Shown: positions 46,261 through 56,139, counted from the stretch's first letter. The stretch: 64,000 bases of DNA from Betaproteobacteria bacterium (GCA_028292435.1 JAQGMI010000020.1:1-64000), one strand, 5' to 3'. A program made the numbers and translations. The notes: generated by a model from the sequence alone, not told the origin.

Positions 46261-47736
46261 TCACTCAGGCCGGCTGTCGAGCCCGGCTTCGGCCATCTCG
46301 GCCGCGCGCAGCAGCGCCTGCGCTTTGCTTTGGGTTTCCTGCCACTCGGCCTGCGGCACCGAGTCGGCGACTACGCCGCCGCCTGCTTGCACGTGCAGGA
46401 TGCCGTCTTTGACCACGGCAGTCCGCAACGCGATCGCGACATCCATGTCGCCGTTAAATCCGAGATAGCCGACTGCGCCCGCATAGACGCCGCGTTTGAC
46501 CGGCTCGAGTTCATCGATGATTTCCATCGCGCGCACTTTCGGCGCGCCGCTGACTGTGCCGGCGGGAAAGGTTGCGCGCAACACGTCGATCGCCGTCAAG
46601 CCGGGCTTCAACTTCGCTTCGACGTTCGACACGATATGCATTACATGCGAATAGCGTTCGATGACCATCTGCTCGGTGACGTGCACGCTGCCCGTCTGGG
46701 CAACGCGGCCGATGTCGTTACGGCCGAGATCCACCAACATGATGTGCTCGGCGCGCTCCTTGGCATCGGCGAGCAATTCTGCGGCGAGCGCAGTATCTTC
46801 AGCCGCCGTCTTGCCTCGTCGGCGCGTGCCGGCAATCGGACGCACGGTAACCGCATCGCCTTCAAGGCGCGCCAGGATTTCGGGCGACGCACCGACCACA
46901 TTGAAATCGCCGAAATCGAAATAGAACATGTACGGCGACGGATTGATCGTGCGCAGTGCGCGATACAGTGCAAGCGGCGTCGTTTGCAGGCGTTTCGACA
47001 TGCGTTGCGACGGCACGACCTGCATGATGTCGCCGTCGTAGATGTAGCGTTTCGCTTTGTCGACTGCGGCGAGATACGCCGCTTCGCCGAAGCCCGACAC
47101 GGCAGGTTCCGATTTCGCCGGCGCGTCGTCCGGAATTGCAGCGGGCATGCGCAGCTGCTTCAATAAGTCAGCCAGCCGTCGGCGACCTGCTTTGTACGCG
47201 TCCGCCCGGGCGGGATCCGCGTAGACAATAAGTGTCAATTTGCCCGAAAGATTGTCGACGATCGCGAGTTCTTCCGAGAGCGTGAGCAGGATATCAGGCA
47301 CGCCGAGCGGATCGGGTTTGTTCGACTCGCCCAGGCGCCGCTCGATATAGCGGACGGTGTCGTAGCCAAAATAACCGACGAGTCCGCCGCAGAAACGCGG
47401 CAAGCCCGCTTGCGGCGCCGCCTTGAAGCGCGCCTGATAGGCTTCGACGAATGCGAGCGGATCGTCGACTCGCGTGCGGTTCTTGAGTTTGCCGCTTTCG
47501 AATTCGCTGCAATCCCGGCCGCGCACTTCGATGCGGGTTTCAGCCGCGAGGCCGATGTACGAATAACGGCCGAAGCGCTCGCCGCCGACGACGGATTCGA
47601 GCAAATAGGTGTGCGGCTGATTGGCAAGCTTGAGATAAACCGACAGCGGTGTATCAAGGTCGGCAAAGGTTTCGAGCACCAGCGGGATGCGGTTATAACC
47701 CTCGCCCGCGAGCTTGTTGAATTGTGATTCTGTCAT
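46261..47736 (-). CDS. trpE: Anthranilate synthase component I
   Basis: The 491-residue chorismate-binding enzyme has a tryptophan feedback site in the N-terminal [19 protein letters not shown] (about 45-63) and active-site motifs [27 protein letters not shown] and [15 protein letters not shown]. It makes anthranilate from chorismate with TrpG. It is first in the trp operon. A Trp-rich leader frame lies in the 132-base upstream spacer. Confidence 0.98.
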   Translation of the reverse strand: MTESQFNKLAGEGYNRIPLVLETFADLDTPLSVYLKLANQPHTYLLESVVGGERFGRYSYIGLAAETRIEVRGRDCSEFESGKLKNRTRVDDPLAFVEAYQARFKAAPQAGLPRFCGGLVGYFGYDTVRYIERRLGESNKPDPLGVPDILLTLSEELAIVDNLSGKLTLIVYADPARADAYKAGRRRLADLLKQLRMPAAIPDDAPAKSEPAVSGFGEAAYLAAVDKAKRYIYDGDIMQVVPSQRMSKRLQTTPLALYRALRTINPSPYMFYFDFGDFNVVGASPEILARLEGDAVTVRPIAGTRRRGKTAAEDTALAAELLADAKERAEHIMLVDLGRNDIGRVAQTGSVHVTEQMVIERYSHVMHIVSNVEAKLKPGLTAIDVLRATFPAGTVSGAPKVRAMEIIDELEPVKRGVYAGAVGYLGFNGDMDVAIALRTAVVKDGILHVQAGGGVVADSVPQAEWQETQSKAQALLRAAEMAEAGLDSRPE

Positions 47737-47759
47737 GACGCCACTCCATGGGAAGATGC

Positions 47760-47793
47760 AAAAGAACCGACGGCAACGCGAACTACGCGCGCC
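47760..47793 (-). promoter_or_regulatory. Possible trp attenuator hairpin
   Basis: GGCGCGCG (47793-47786) pairs with CGCG-TT-GCC (47780-47772) with one bulge and one G-U pair, with the leader stop codon in the loop. A T-rich tail, TTCTTTT, follows at 47766-47760 but begins five bases after the stem, so termination strength is uncertain. Confidence 0.35.
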
Positions 47794-47848
47794 AACGTGC
47801 CGACCCGCTGCGCCACGGACGCCAGCGTCCGGTGGAGCAATCGATCAT
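47783..47848 (-). CDS. Candidate trp leader peptide
   Basis: A 21-codon frame opens at ATG 47848 and stops at TAG, 47 bases before trpE. It has three Trp codons (residues 9, 12 and 19), with [13 protein letters not shown] in the middle. Clustered Trp codons right before trpE are the hallmark of attenuation leaders, in which ribosome stalling at Trp codons controls the following hairpin. The ribosome binding site is weak and TGG is not rare in GC-rich DNA, so this is a candidate only. Confidence 0.45.
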   Translation of the reverse strand: MIDCSTGRWRPWRSGSARWRA

Positions 47849-47868
47849 TCTTTCGCTTTTCGTATGGA

Positions 47869-48558
47869 TCATGATTTGATAATTAACGTGGCTGCTTCTG
47901 CTATCGTTTCCACTATAGCATCAACGTCCAGTTCACGCACATCGTGGCCCTCGTTGTAGCCATAGGGCACGCAGAACACCGGGCAGCCGGCGGCGCGCGC
48001 CGCGACGGTGTCATTCAGCGAATCGCCGATCATCAGCATTTCGCGCGGCGCAATGCCGAGTTCCTTGCATGCATGCGTGAGCGGCAGCGGATCAGGCTTC
48101 TTTTTGGGCAACGTGTCGCCGCTGACGACCACCGCAAAGTAATCGGCGAGCTTCATCTGCTTTAACAACGGCAAAGTGAAACGCGTCGACTTGTTGGTCA
48201 CACACGCGAGCGGAAAGCCGGCGCGCTTGAGCGCATCGAGACCCTCGGCCACGCCCGGATACAGAATCGTGTGTTTGCCGTTCACGCTTTCATAGCAGTC
48301 GAGATAAACGGGCAAGGCGCGCTCGAACAGTGCCGTGTCGACGTTGCCTTCCATGTTGCCGGCGAGCGAGCGCTGGACCAGATTGGGAATGCCTTTACCG
48401 ACGAAATTGCGCACCAGCGCTTCATCGAGCGGGCTGCGTCCCATCTTTGCGAGCATCAGGTTGACTGCGGCCGCGAGGTCGGCGACCGTGTCGAGCATCG
48501 TACCGTCAAGATCGATCATGACGGCCTTCACCGCCAATGGAAACTTCGTTTTTTGCAT
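47869..48558 (-). CDS. gph: Phosphoglycolate phosphatase
   Basis: This 229-residue HAD hydrolase has the nucleophile motif VMIDLDGTMLDTVADL, the Thr/Lys motif VTNKSTRF and the C-terminal MLMIGDSLNDTVAA. It removes phosphate from 2-phosphoglycolate formed in DNA repair and oxygenation. In this operon context (rpe-gph-trpE) Gph is the usual gene. The trp leader lies immediately after its stop. Confidence 0.93.
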   Translation of the reverse strand: MQKTKFPLAVKAVMIDLDGTMLDTVADLAAAVNLMLAKMGRSPLDEALVRNFVGKGIPNLVQRSLAGNMEGNVDTALFERALPVYLDCYESVNGKHTILYPGVAEGLDALKRAGFPLACVTNKSTRFTLPLLKQMKLADYFAVVVSGDTLPKKKPDPLPLTHACKELGIAPREMLMIGDSLNDTVAARAAGCPVFCVPYGYNEGHDVRELDVDAIVETIAEAATLIIKS

Positions 48559-48639
48559 AATGTTTGGAGGCGCCGCCGTTGGCAGTAGCCTGGTAAAAAT
48601 GGACGCCGTTATCGTTCGTCCGGTTTGAGGACGCCGACT

Positions 48640-49299
48640 TTAAATTTTTTCTAACTGGCGGCGCATATCCTGAATGGTTGCACGGTAATCCTTGGCGCCA
48701 AAAATCGCCGAACCGGCGACGAAGGTGTCGGCACCCGCGCGAGCAGCGTCTGCGATGTTGTCGGTTTTGATGCCGCCATCGACTTCCAGCCAGATTTCAC
48801 GGCCGGCCGCAGTGATTTTTGCGCGCGCAGCTCGCAGCTTCTGCAACGCGGTCGGAATAAATTGCTGCCCGCCAAAACCCGGGTTAACCGACATGATGAG
48901 AATGAGGTCGAGCTTGTCGATAACGTAATCGAGGTAATCGAGCGGTGTCGCCGGATTGAACACGAGACCCGCCTTGCACCCGTGTTCCTTGATAATCCCG
49001 ATGGTCCGATCGATATGCTCGGAAGCTTCCGGGTGAAATGAGATGATGTTGGCGCCCGCTTTCGCAAAATCCGGAATGATGCGATCGACGGGTTTGACCA
49101 TCAGGTGAACATCGATCGGCGCAGTTGTATGAGGCCGCAGTGCCGCGCAGACTTGCGGTCCGATCGTCAGGTTCGGCACGTAATGATTGTCCATCACGTC
49201 GAAGTGGATCAGGTCGGCGCCCGCCGCCACGACGCTTTTCACTTCGTCGCCGAGACGCGCGAAATCTGCCGACAATATACTGGGCGCTATGCGGTACAT
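48640..49299 (-). CDS. rpe: Ribulose-phosphate 3-epimerase
   Basis: This 219-residue TIM barrel has [34 protein letters not shown] (metal His/Asp), VDVHLMVKP-type [12 protein letters not shown] and the C-terminal [19 protein letters not shown]. It interconverts ribulose-5-phosphate and xylulose-5-phosphate in the pentose phosphate pathway. It is 81 bases upstream of gph and may be transcribed with the trp operon. Confidence 0.97.
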   Translation of the reverse strand: MYRIAPSILSADFARLGDEVKSVVAAGADLIHFDVMDNHYVPNLTIGPQVCAALRPHTTAPIDVHLMVKPVDRIIPDFAKAGANIISFHPEASEHIDRTIGIIKEHGCKAGLVFNPATPLDYLDYVIDKLDLILIMSVNPGFGGQQFIPTALQKLRAARAKITAAGREIWLEVDGGIKTDNIADAARAGADTFVAGSAIFGAKDYRATIQDMRRQLEKI

Positions 49300-49416
49300 G
49301 GGCGGATTCTAACCGGTAATGGCTATTCGCCGTTACTGCGCTGGCCCGCTCGGTTGCCCTCACCGCAAAAATGGTGTGCAATAATTCGGTTGCATAAAAG
49401 AATACGAATCGGACTC

Positions 49417-49800
49417 ATGGCCAGCGAGAAAAGACACGAGGTAACAGTCAAGACGCGCACCACCTATGTGCCCGAGCAGTCGGATGTCGAGCACGGCCGC
49501 TATGTATTTGCCTATACGATCACGATCAAGAATACCGGCACTGTCGCCGCGCAACTGATCAGCCGGCACTGGATCATCACCGACTCCAACCATCAATCGC
49601 AGGAAGTGCGGGGCCAGGGCGTGGTCGGTGAGCAGCCTACGCTGCAACCGGAGCAAAGTTTTGAATACACGAGCGGCACGGCGATTGCGACGCCGGTCGG
49701 CACCATGCGCGGCACGTATCAAATGGTCGGCAACGACGGCCTGCAGTTCGATGCGGTAATTCCGGAATTCACGCTCTCAATCCCGCGCATCCTGCACTGA
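49417..49800 (+). CDS. apaG: ApaG/DUF525-family protein
   Basis: From ATG 49417 the 127-residue protein contains FAYTITIKNTGTVAAQLISR, HWIITDSNHQSQEVRGQGVV, GEQPTLQPEQSFEYTSGTAI and MRGTYQMV, the complete ApaG signature with a beta-sandwich fold. The function of ApaG is not settled; it has been linked to Co2+ efflux in Salmonella. It is divergent from rpe, and an upstream frame is rejected. Confidence 0.96.
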   Translation: MASEKRHEVTVKTRTTYVPEQSDVEHGRYVFAYTITIKNTGTVAAQLISRHWIITDSNHQSQEVRGQGVVGEQPTLQPEQSFEYTSGTAIATPVGTMRGTYQMVGNDGLQFDAVIPEFTLSIPRILH

Positions 49801-49825
49801 TACGGGCGCGCATCGGCACGCGTTC

Positions 49826-49933
49826 TCAATCGCCGTTCGAATCGCGGTCGCGCGGCTTTTTCGGCCAAGTCCACCAGACGACGAATATCAGAATGGCGAG
49901 GGCAACGACTGCTTCAAGGATTAGCCAGAACAT
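49826..49933 (-). CDS. Very small single-span membrane protein
   Basis: This 35-residue frame, MFWLILEAVVALAILIFVVW followed by WTWPKKPRDR, has a full membrane span and a positive tail of the kind seen in many small betaproteobacterial membrane proteins. It lies convergent with apaG and divergent from mltA. The ribosome binding site is weak. It was too short for an ordinary ORF list. Function unknown. Confidence 0.55.
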   Translation of the reverse strand: MFWLILEAVVALAILIFVVWWTWPKKPRDRDSNGD

Positions 49934-49987
49934 ATTCGCGTTGTGTGCCGTCTCACGCCGACTTTTGCTGTTATATACTGCCGCGCA

Positions 49988-51280
49988 ATGCGTTTTGATT
50001 TAACTTTTACGCGCACGCCGATGCGGCGCCTGGCTTCAATCATACCTCGCAGTGCTGCCATCACACTGCTGGCGTTGCTTGGCGCTTGCGAAACGATATT
50101 GCCGCCGAGGCAACCGCCTTCGCCTGCGCCCTCACCAACGCCGGCCATTCCTGCGCCAGCACCGATACCGACGCCCGCGCCATCGACGGGGGAGATACCC
50201 GCACCAAAGCCGCCCGCCGCGAGTGCACTGCGCGCGACAACATGGGACGCGATAACTAACTGGCGCAATGACGATCCGCAGCTCGCGTGGAGCGCTTTCA
50301 TAGCAAGCTGCGGTGCACTCAAGAATCAACCGGCTTGGCAATCGGTGTGCAGCGTTGCCACGGCAATCAGCGAACCCACGCGCGACACGACCTTCCGGTT
50401 TTTTGAATCCAATTTCACGCCGTTTCAAGTCGTCAATCCAGACGGCACGGACAGCGGCCTTGTCACCGGATATTACGAGCCTTTGTTAAACGGTAGCCGC
50501 AAACGCAGTGCGCGCTACCACGTGCCGGTCTACGGCGTACCTGACGATTTAGTCGTAATCGATCTCGGCGAGGTTTACCCGGACTTAAAAAACATGCGGC
50601 TGCGCGGCCGAGTCGAAGGCAAACGTGTAGTGCCTTACTTTAACCGCGCGCAAATCGAGAATGGCACTGCACCGGTCGCCGGCAGGGAAATCGTGTGGGT
50701 CGAAGATCCGGTCGAACTCTTCTTTTTGCAGATCCAGGGCTCGGGGCGCGTCAAGCTCGACGGCAAGGAGACTATCGCGTTGGGCTATGCCGACCAGAAT
50801 GGTTACCCGTATCGCTCGATCGGGCGGCTGTTGGTCGATCGAGGCGATCTGCCGCTCGAAAAAGCATCGATGCAGGGCATCAAGGCATGGGCAAAACAAA
50901 ATCCGGAAAAATTGCAGGAGTTGCTCAACTACAACGCGAGCTATGTATTCTTTCGCGAGATGCCGCGCGACCTGCCCGGGCCGATCGGCGCGCTGGGCTT
51001 GCCGTTGACGGCGGGTCGCAGCATCGCCGTCGATTCGCGGCACATTCCGCTCGGGGCGCCGGTGTTTCTCGCCACGACGATGCCGAACGCGCGACAGCCG
51101 CTTAACCGCCTGATGGTCGCGCAGGACACCGGCGGCGCGATTCGCGGCCCGGTACGCGCTGATTTTTTCTGGGGCTTCGGTGAAGAAGCGGCAACACTTG
51201 CGGGCCGCATGAAGCAAAGCGGGAAGATGTGGGTGTTACTGCCGAACGGATATCCCGTCGCGCCCGCCAGCCAAAATTAG
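49988..51280 (+). CDS. mltA: Membrane-bound lytic murein transglycosylase A
   Basis: This 430-residue lipoprotein (from ATG 49988; inner ATG 50021 also possible) has a lipobox LLGAC in its signal peptide and a long Pro/Ala-rich linker (about 35-85). The MltA fold follows, with GLVTGYYEPLLNGS, QIQGSGRVKLDG and the catalytic-Asp motif AQDTGGAIRGPVRADFF. It cleaves peptidoglycan glycan strands at the outer membrane. It ends convergently, overlapping the TonB-like gene by 4 bases. Confidence 0.94.
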   Translation: MRFDLTFTRTPMRRLASIIPRSAAITLLALLGACETILPPRQPPSPAPSPTPAIPAPAPIPTPAPSTGEIPAPKPPAASALRATTWDAITNWRNDDPQLAWSAFIASCGALKNQPAWQSVCSVATAISEPTRDTTFRFFESNFTPFQVVNPDGTDSGLVTGYYEPLLNGSRKRSARYHVPVYGVPDDLVVIDLGEVYPDLKNMRLRGRVEGKRVVPYFNRAQIENGTAPVAGREIVWVEDPVELFFLQIQGSGRVKLDGKETIALGYADQNGYPYRSIGRLLVDRGDLPLEKASMQGIKAWAKQNPEKLQELLNYNASYVFFREMPRDLPGPIGALGLPLTAGRSIAVDSRHIPLGAPVFLATTMPNARQPLNRLMVAQDTGGAIRGPVRADFFWGFGEEAATLAGRMKQSGKMWVLLPNGYPVAPASQN

Positions 51281-51906
51281 CGCATCGCGCCCGCGGATTG
51301 GCCGTATAAGTATTTGACCTGCAGCAGCACGCGGCTTTTGACTGCGTGTCCGAGTTTCTGCGCTGGCGAAAAACGCGCGGCGCGAAACACCGCCAATGCA
51401 GCCTCTTCAAAATATCCTTCAGGCTGCGATTCGACGACAGACGCGTCGTTGACCATACCAAACTCGTCTATCAACAGCAGCACCAAAACACGGCCGTCGA
51501 CCTTCGCGCTCGCGGCTGACTCGGGATAATCGAGCTTGATCGCGCTCAGCGGCTGCGGATAAACATCGAGTTGCCTGGCCGGGTAATACGTCGGGTCGCG
51601 GATAAATGGCACTTCGATACCGCCGCTCGGCGAGGGGGCCGGCTCTTTCGCGCGCGCGGGTTCAGGTTTCGATTCGGTTCTGGCTTCAGCCGGCTTGGGT
51701 GTTTTTTCCGCAGCCGGCGATGAGTCGAGTGGATTGACTGCCACCGGATCGGCGCGAAGCGATTCCCTTTCTGCGGCGACTGGCTCAAGTCGCGCCGTGA
51801 TCGTCGAGATCCGTTGCGGCTCGCCTCCCGTCGGGTTGACCGGCAAGCCGACGAGCAGCGCGAGATGCAACAGAAACGATAGCGCGACCGCCTTGATCAA
51901 GCGCAT
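51277..51906 (-). CDS. TonB-family energy-transducing protein
   Basis: This 209-residue protein has an N-terminal membrane anchor (VALSFLLHLALLVGLPV), a Pro/Glu/Lys-rich spacer (about 55-95) and a C-terminal TonB domain (DGRVLVLLLIDEFGMVNDAS, FRAARFSPAQKLG). It is shorter than E. coli TonB and more like the TonB-like proteins of betaproteobacteria that energise outer-membrane receptors. ExbBD are not nearby. It is convergent with mltA. Confidence 0.86.
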   Translation of the reverse strand: MRLIKAVALSFLLHLALLVGLPVNPTGGEPQRISTITARLEPVAAERESLRADPVAVNPLDSSPAAEKTPKPAEARTESKPEPARAKEPAPSPSGGIEVPFIRDPTYYPARQLDVYPQPLSAIKLDYPESAASAKVDGRVLVLLLIDEFGMVNDASVVESQPEGYFEEAALAVFRAARFSPAQKLGHAVKSRVLLQVKYLYGQSAGAMR

Positions 51907-52014
51907 CCACGCCTGCGTCGAACCGGGTCGAACGCAGGCATCTGCACTTGGAACAGCGGGTTTGCCGCAGTCATCTGCATCGCGATTGCACGGACTTAGA
52001 TGCGCGGACTAACG

Positions 52015-52728
52015 CTACTTCGCGGCTGCCAGACGCTGCTCGATCAGCTCGCCGGGGATGGCGCCGGGCACGCGCTGACCGTCGGCAAAGAACATCGTCG
52101 GCGTGCCCGTGATACTTTTTTGCTTGCCGAAGGCAAGGGTTTTATCAATGGCAGACGTGTCACAGGTGCCCGCCGCGGTGGGGGCAACGCCGTTGACCAA
52201 TTGATCGTCCCACGCCTTGATCCGGTCTCGCGAGCACCAGATAGACTTCGCCTTGTCTATCGAATCCGGCCCCAGCACCGGATACAAAAACACGTAAAGC
52301 GTGACATCGGAAATCTTGGCGAGATCCTGTTCGAATTTTTTGCAGTAGCCGCAATTCGGATCGGCGAAGTACGCAAGCTTACGGGTGCCTTTGCCTTTCA
52401 CTCGCTTGACGGCAAGATTAAGCGGCAGTTGGTCGAACTTGACGGCGGTCAGCTTACTCATGCGCTCTTCCGTCACATTCACTTTCTTTTCGGTGTCGAT
52501 CAGGTTCGCATTGACGAAAAGATAGGTGGCTTGTTCGTCGGTATAGATCATCTGCCCGTTCGAAAACACTTCGTATATGCCGGGCACCGGCGTCTTGGTG
52601 ACGCTCTCGACGGGAATATCCGGGTATTTTTTGAGCAATGCGGCTTTGACAGTGGCCTCGCTGGCGCTCGCGCCGGCAGCGGCGAATGTGAGCGCGAGAA
52701 ACACGATAGTGGAAATGACTTTATGCAT
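52015..52728 (-). CDS. dsbC: Thiol:disulfide interchange protein DsbC
   Basis: The 237-residue periplasmic protein has a signal peptide (ALTFAAAGASA), an N-terminal dimerisation domain (to about 75) and a thioredoxin-fold catalytic domain with the Cys-Gly-Tyr-Cys centre in YFADPNCGYCKKFEQDL and a cis-Pro loop in ITGTPTMFFADG. It isomerises wrong disulfides and is kept reduced by DsbD. It follows the UbiH-family gene by 36 bases on the same strand. Confidence 0.95.
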   Translation of the reverse strand: MHKVISTIVFLALTFAAAGASASEATVKAALLKKYPDIPVESVTKTPVPGIYEVFSNGQMIYTDEQATYLFVNANLIDTEKKVNVTEERMSKLTAVKFDQLPLNLAVKRVKGKGTRKLAYFADPNCGYCKKFEQDLAKISDVTLYVFLYPVLGPDSIDKAKSIWCSRDRIKAWDDQLVNGVAPTAAGTCDTSAIDKTLAFGKQKSITGTPTMFFADGQRVPGAIPGELIEQRLAAAK

Positions 52729-52764
52729 GATGCTCCTTAACGAGGGTTGATTTTCAGGCGCACA

Positions 52765-53931
52765 CTATCCGACCGCATGCCGTACTAAAAGGTTCTTGAG
52801 CGCGGACTGACGATTGACGAGCCGCAGCCCCGTGTTGCGCAGCATGCCGAGCGGCGCATTGTCATTGTTGAACAGTCTCTGCAGTGTATCGGTCGTGAAC
52901 TGCATGGTCGCGATATCTTCCTTGCGCGCGCGTTCGTAGCGCCGCAACAGCGCAAAGTCACCGCAGTCATTCTGCGCGCCGCGCGCGGCGAGCACACGCG
53001 CCAACTCGCGCGCGTCGCGAAATCCCAAGTTTACTCCCTGCCCTGCGAGCGGATGAACGTTGTGCGCAGCATCGCCGATCAGCGCGAGCCGGGGCTTAAC
53101 GAGATTGCGCACGCGCTGAATTCGCAACGGAAATGCCGCTGCCGGCGTAATGAGCTGCATATCACCAAAGGTGCCATGAGCCGCTGCCATCACCCGAGCG
53201 GCGAGTTCCACCGTATCGAGCGCCAACAATTCAGCGGCATGTTCTGTCGCCGTCGACCACACCATGGATACGCGTTCTCCGGGCAATGGCAGGAGCGCAA
53301 GCACGCCGTCGCGCTGAAACCACTGCATGGCAGTGTCCCGATGCGGCCGTGCCATCGAGAAATTGGCCACCACCGCCGTTTGCGCGTAGGGTCTCATCGT
53401 AGTTTCAATTGCAGCCTGTGTGCGTACCCAGGAATCGGATCCGTCCGCACCCACGACGAGGCGCGCACTCAATGTGCGTCCGTCAGGCAGCACAAGGCGC
53501 GCCGCAGCGGGTTCGAAAACCAGATCTTCACACTGTGCGGGCACGAAAACCTCGATTTGCCGCGGCGCCTCAAGCGCCTGCCATAACGCGTGTTGCAATT
53601 CGCGATTTTCGAGTATGACCGCTAGTTCACGCATACCTGCGTCATAAGCGCCGAAGTCCAGCGCCGAACGCGCGTCGTCGCCGCACACACGCATATTCTC
53701 GACCGGGCACAGGCGCGCAACATTGAGCAGTTGCCATGCGCCGCACTCTTGCAGAAACGTTTTGCTGCCAGGGCTGATTGCGTAAATCCGGCTATCCCAA
53801 CTTTCGGTAGCCGACGCGATCGGTGGACGCTGTGTATCGACAACGGCTACCCGCAATCCGCCGGCGTTAAGTGCGATCGCGCAGCTGCTGCCGACCAATC
53901 CGACGCCGATGACAATTACATCGAAGTCCAT
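52765..53931 (-). CDS. UbiH/UbiF/VisC/COQ6-family FAD-dependent hydroxylase
   Basis: This 388-residue flavoprotein has the FAD motif IGVGLVGSSCAIALNAGGL at the N-terminus, LVVGADGSDSWVRT in the middle (the GD motif), and LIGDAAHNVHPLAGQGVNLG late. It is a ring hydroxylase of ubiquinone biosynthesis; UbiH, UbiF and UbiI cannot be separated from this evidence. It and dsbC are probably co-transcribed. It shares the divergent region that precedes the tRNA gene. Confidence 0.92.
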   Translation of the reverse strand: MDFDVIVIGVGLVGSSCAIALNAGGLRVAVVDTQRPPIASATESWDSRIYAISPGSKTFLQECGAWQLLNVARLCPVENMRVCGDDARSALDFGAYDAGMRELAVILENRELQHALWQALEAPRQIEVFVPAQCEDLVFEPAAARLVLPDGRTLSARLVVGADGSDSWVRTQAAIETTMRPYAQTAVVANFSMARPHRDTAMQWFQRDGVLALLPLPGERVSMVWSTATEHAAELLALDTVELAARVMAAAHGTFGDMQLITPAAAFPLRIQRVRNLVKPRLALIGDAAHNVHPLAGQGVNLGFRDARELARVLAARGAQNDCGDFALLRRYERARKEDIATMQFTTDTLQRLFNNDNAPLGMLRNTGLRLVNRQSALKNLLVRHAVG

Positions 53932-54034
53932 AAACGAAACATCCTGCTCACGAGAAGGCGCAGTTTAAAGGTGCGAGTATTAGACCGCAAAATGCGCCGC
54001 CCGGCGGTCTATGCCCGGGGATGGGCGGGAAATC

Positions 54035-54063
54035 TTGACAAATCAGAGGTCGAAATCTAGACT
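54035..54063 (+). promoter_or_regulatory. Promoter upstream of tRNA gene
   Basis: TTGACA (54035-54040), 17-base spacer and TAGACT (54058-54063) form a near-consensus sigma-70 promoter. It would yield a 120-base leader to the tRNA. A second, weaker -35-like TTGACG with GAAAAT (54154-54182) lies closer. Confidence 0.55.
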
Positions 54064-54191
54064 CCGGCGCCTTCACTGCGACTGACCGAAACCTTAAATG
54101 GGAGGTTATTTGCGCAGCCGCAGGTCCCGCCGGCGTTTGCGCCGCATTGCCGATTGACGGGTCCGTTCGGGGCAACGAAAATTCGCTAATT

Positions 54192-54268
54192 GGTGATGTA
54201 GCTCAGTCGGTTAGAGCGTGGCACTCATAACGCCAAGGTCGGTGGTTCAATTCCACCCATCACCACCA
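54192..54268 (+). tRNA. tRNA-Met (CAT anticodon)
   Basis: The 77-base cloverleaf has acceptor stem GGTGATG/CATCACC, D-arm GCTC/GAGC, anticodon loop CTCATAA, T-arm GGTGG/CCACC and an encoded CCA end. The anticodon CAT could be elongator methionine or lysidine-modified isoleucine; the acceptor stem favours methionine but is not decisive. The stem pair nearest the loop is A31-C39, a mismatch. Confidence 0.92.
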
Positions 54269-54278
54269 CTATGCTTGA

Positions 54279-54311
54279 GAAAAGGGCTTGCGCCGCAAGC
54301 CCTTTTCTTTT
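54279..54311 (+). terminator. Intrinsic terminator after tRNA
   Basis: GAAAAGGGCTTG / CAAGCCCTTTTC, a perfect 12-bp stem with a 5-base loop, followed by TTTT. It ends tRNA transcription before the next gene. Confidence 0.9.
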
Positions 54312-54392
54312 GTGCGAAGCGCGAACGCGGCGCTCCCGTATGATTGGCTATAATGCGCAGCCCCGACGAGACCGGCGGACAACTCGGTTATA

Positions 54393-54773
54393 ATGCAGAC
54401 TCCTGATTTAAAAGGCTTTAGATTCCAATTGAGGCATTCAACCACGGCTATTAGTTCCGCGTTGCCAGCGGCTTTGCTCGCCCTCTTGTTACTGGCAACG
54501 GGCACGGCGCAAGCGCAGTTCCGCACGTTGCCGGAGAACGCGAAACGCGCAACCGTTGGCACCCAGCAATATTCGCTGCCCTATATAGATATCGGCGGCA
54601 AACAGCTGAAGCTCGCACCCGGCGGTCTCATATACGATGAAAACAATCGCACTATCGTTCATGCGGCGTTGCCGCCCGGCGCCGACGTTGCTGTCGTGCC
54701 TGACATGAACGGCGACATCGGGCGCATTTACATATTGACGCCGGCCGAACAGGCAAAGTTCGGTCAGAAATAA
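54393..54773 (+). CDS. Secreted protein of unknown function
   Basis: This 126-residue protein has a signal peptide ([19 protein letters not shown]) and a short beta-rich domain, [20 protein letters not shown] and [20 protein letters not shown], ending in a helical tail. It may be periplasmic. TATAAT-like boxes lie at 54349 and just before the start. No family is recognised. It is 10 bases before miaB and may share its transcript. Confidence 0.75.
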   Translation: MQTPDLKGFRFQLRHSTTAISSALPAALLALLLLATGTAQAQFRTLPENAKRATVGTQQYSLPYIDIGGKQLKLAPGGLIYDENNRTIVHAALPPGADVAVVPDMNGDIGRIYILTPAEQAKFGQK

Positions 54774-54783
54774 ACGGTTCCGC

Positions 54784-56139
54784 GTGCCGAGCAAGTATTA
54801 CATCAAGACGTTCGGTTGCCAAATGAACGAGTACGACTCGGGCAAGATGGCGGACGTGCTGCGCGCCAGTCACGGCATGGTCGAAACGATGACGCCTGAA
54901 GACGCGGACGTGATCTTGTTCAATACCTGCTCGGTGCGTGAAAAAGCGCAGGAGAAAGTTTTTCACGAACTCGGACGCATCAAACATCTGAAGCAGCAGC
55001 GGGCAGATCTGATTCTCGGCGTCGGGGGCTGCGTCGCCAGCCAGGAAGGCGCAGCCATCGTCGAACGCGCGCCATACGTCGACCTTGTGTTCGGCCCGCA
55101 AACTCTGCATCGCTTGCCGGCCATGATCGACGCGCGCCGCGCGACCGGCAAGCCACAGGTCGACATCTCGTTTCCAGAAATCGAAAAGTTTGATCGCCTG
55201 CCGCCCGCGCGCGCAGATGGCGGCAGCGCATTCGTGTCGATCATGGAAGGCTGCAGCAAGTACTGCACGTTTTGCGTCGTTCCCTACACTCGCGGCGAAG
55301 AAGTTTCGCGTCCGCTCAACGACGTCCTGACCGAAGTGGCCGAACTCGCCGAGCAGGGCGTCAAGGAAATCACCCTCTTGGGCCAGAACGTCAACGCTTA
55401 TCAGGGAACGGTGGGGACGCCCTCAAGTTCAGCACAGGAAAACACCCCGGCAGATCTCGCCTTGCTGCTCGAATACGTCGCGGCAATTCCCGGCATCGAA
55501 CGACTGCGGTACACCACCTCGCATCCGCGCGAGTTCACGCAGCGCCTGATCGACGTTTACGCGCGCCTGCCGCAGCTCGTCAATCACGTGCATTTGCCCG
55601 TGCAGGCGGGCTCAGACCGAGTGCTCACCCGCATGAAGCGCGGGTACAGCGCGCTCGAATACAAGTCGATTGTGCGCAGGTTGCGCAAAGCGCGGCCGGC
55701 CATTTCAATCACGTCGGATTTCATCGTCGGTTTTCCCGGCGAGACCGCCGACGATTTTGCGGCCACGAGGCAATTGATCGAAGAGGTGGTATTCGATTCA
55801 AGTTTCAGTTTTGTCTACAGTCCGCGGCCCGGCACACCCGCGGCAGGACTTGCGGACGACACGCCGCACGACGTCAAGCTCGCGCGCCTGCACGAACTGC
55901 AGACGTTGCTCGATGCGCAGGCTCAATTGATCAGCGAAGCGATGGCCGGGACCACTCAACGTGTGCTGGTGGAAGGCACATCGCGTAAGGACGCGCGCGA
56001 ACTCGCCGGCCGCACTGACAATAACCGTATCGTAAATTTCGCCGGACCAAAATCTTTGATCGGGCAATTTGCCGACGTCACCGTCACAGCCGCGTTGTCG
56101 CATTCCCTGCGCGGTAAATTAGTCCTCGTTCACGCGTGA
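54784..56139 (+). CDS. miaB: tRNA-2-methylthio-N6-dimethylallyladenosine synthase
   Basis: This 451-residue radical-SAM methylthiotransferase has the N-terminal [4Fe-4S] domain ([13 protein letters not shown], about 10), the radical-SAM Cys motif [15 protein letters not shown] (about 158) and a C-terminal TRAM domain. It adds the methylthio group at A37 of UNN-decoding tRNAs. GTG 54784 is the start. Its stop overlaps the phoH start. Confidence 0.97.
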   Translation: MPSKYYIKTFGCQMNEYDSGKMADVLRASHGMVETMTPEDADVILFNTCSVREKAQEKVFHELGRIKHLKQQRADLILGVGGCVASQEGAAIVERAPYVDLVFGPQTLHRLPAMIDARRATGKPQVDISFPEIEKFDRLPPARADGGSAFVSIMEGCSKYCTFCVVPYTRGEEVSRPLNDVLTEVAELAEQGVKEITLLGQNVNAYQGTVGTPSSSAQENTPADLALLLEYVAAIPGIERLRYTTSHPREFTQRLIDVYARLPQLVNHVHLPVQAGSDRVLTRMKRGYSALEYKSIVRRLRKARPAISITSDFIVGFPGETADDFAATRQLIEEVVFDSSFSFVYSPRPGTPAAGLADDTPHDVKLARLHELQTLLDAQAQLISEAMAGTTQRVLVEGTSRKDARELAGRTDNNRIVNFAGPKSLIGQFADVTVTAALSHSLRGKLVLVHA

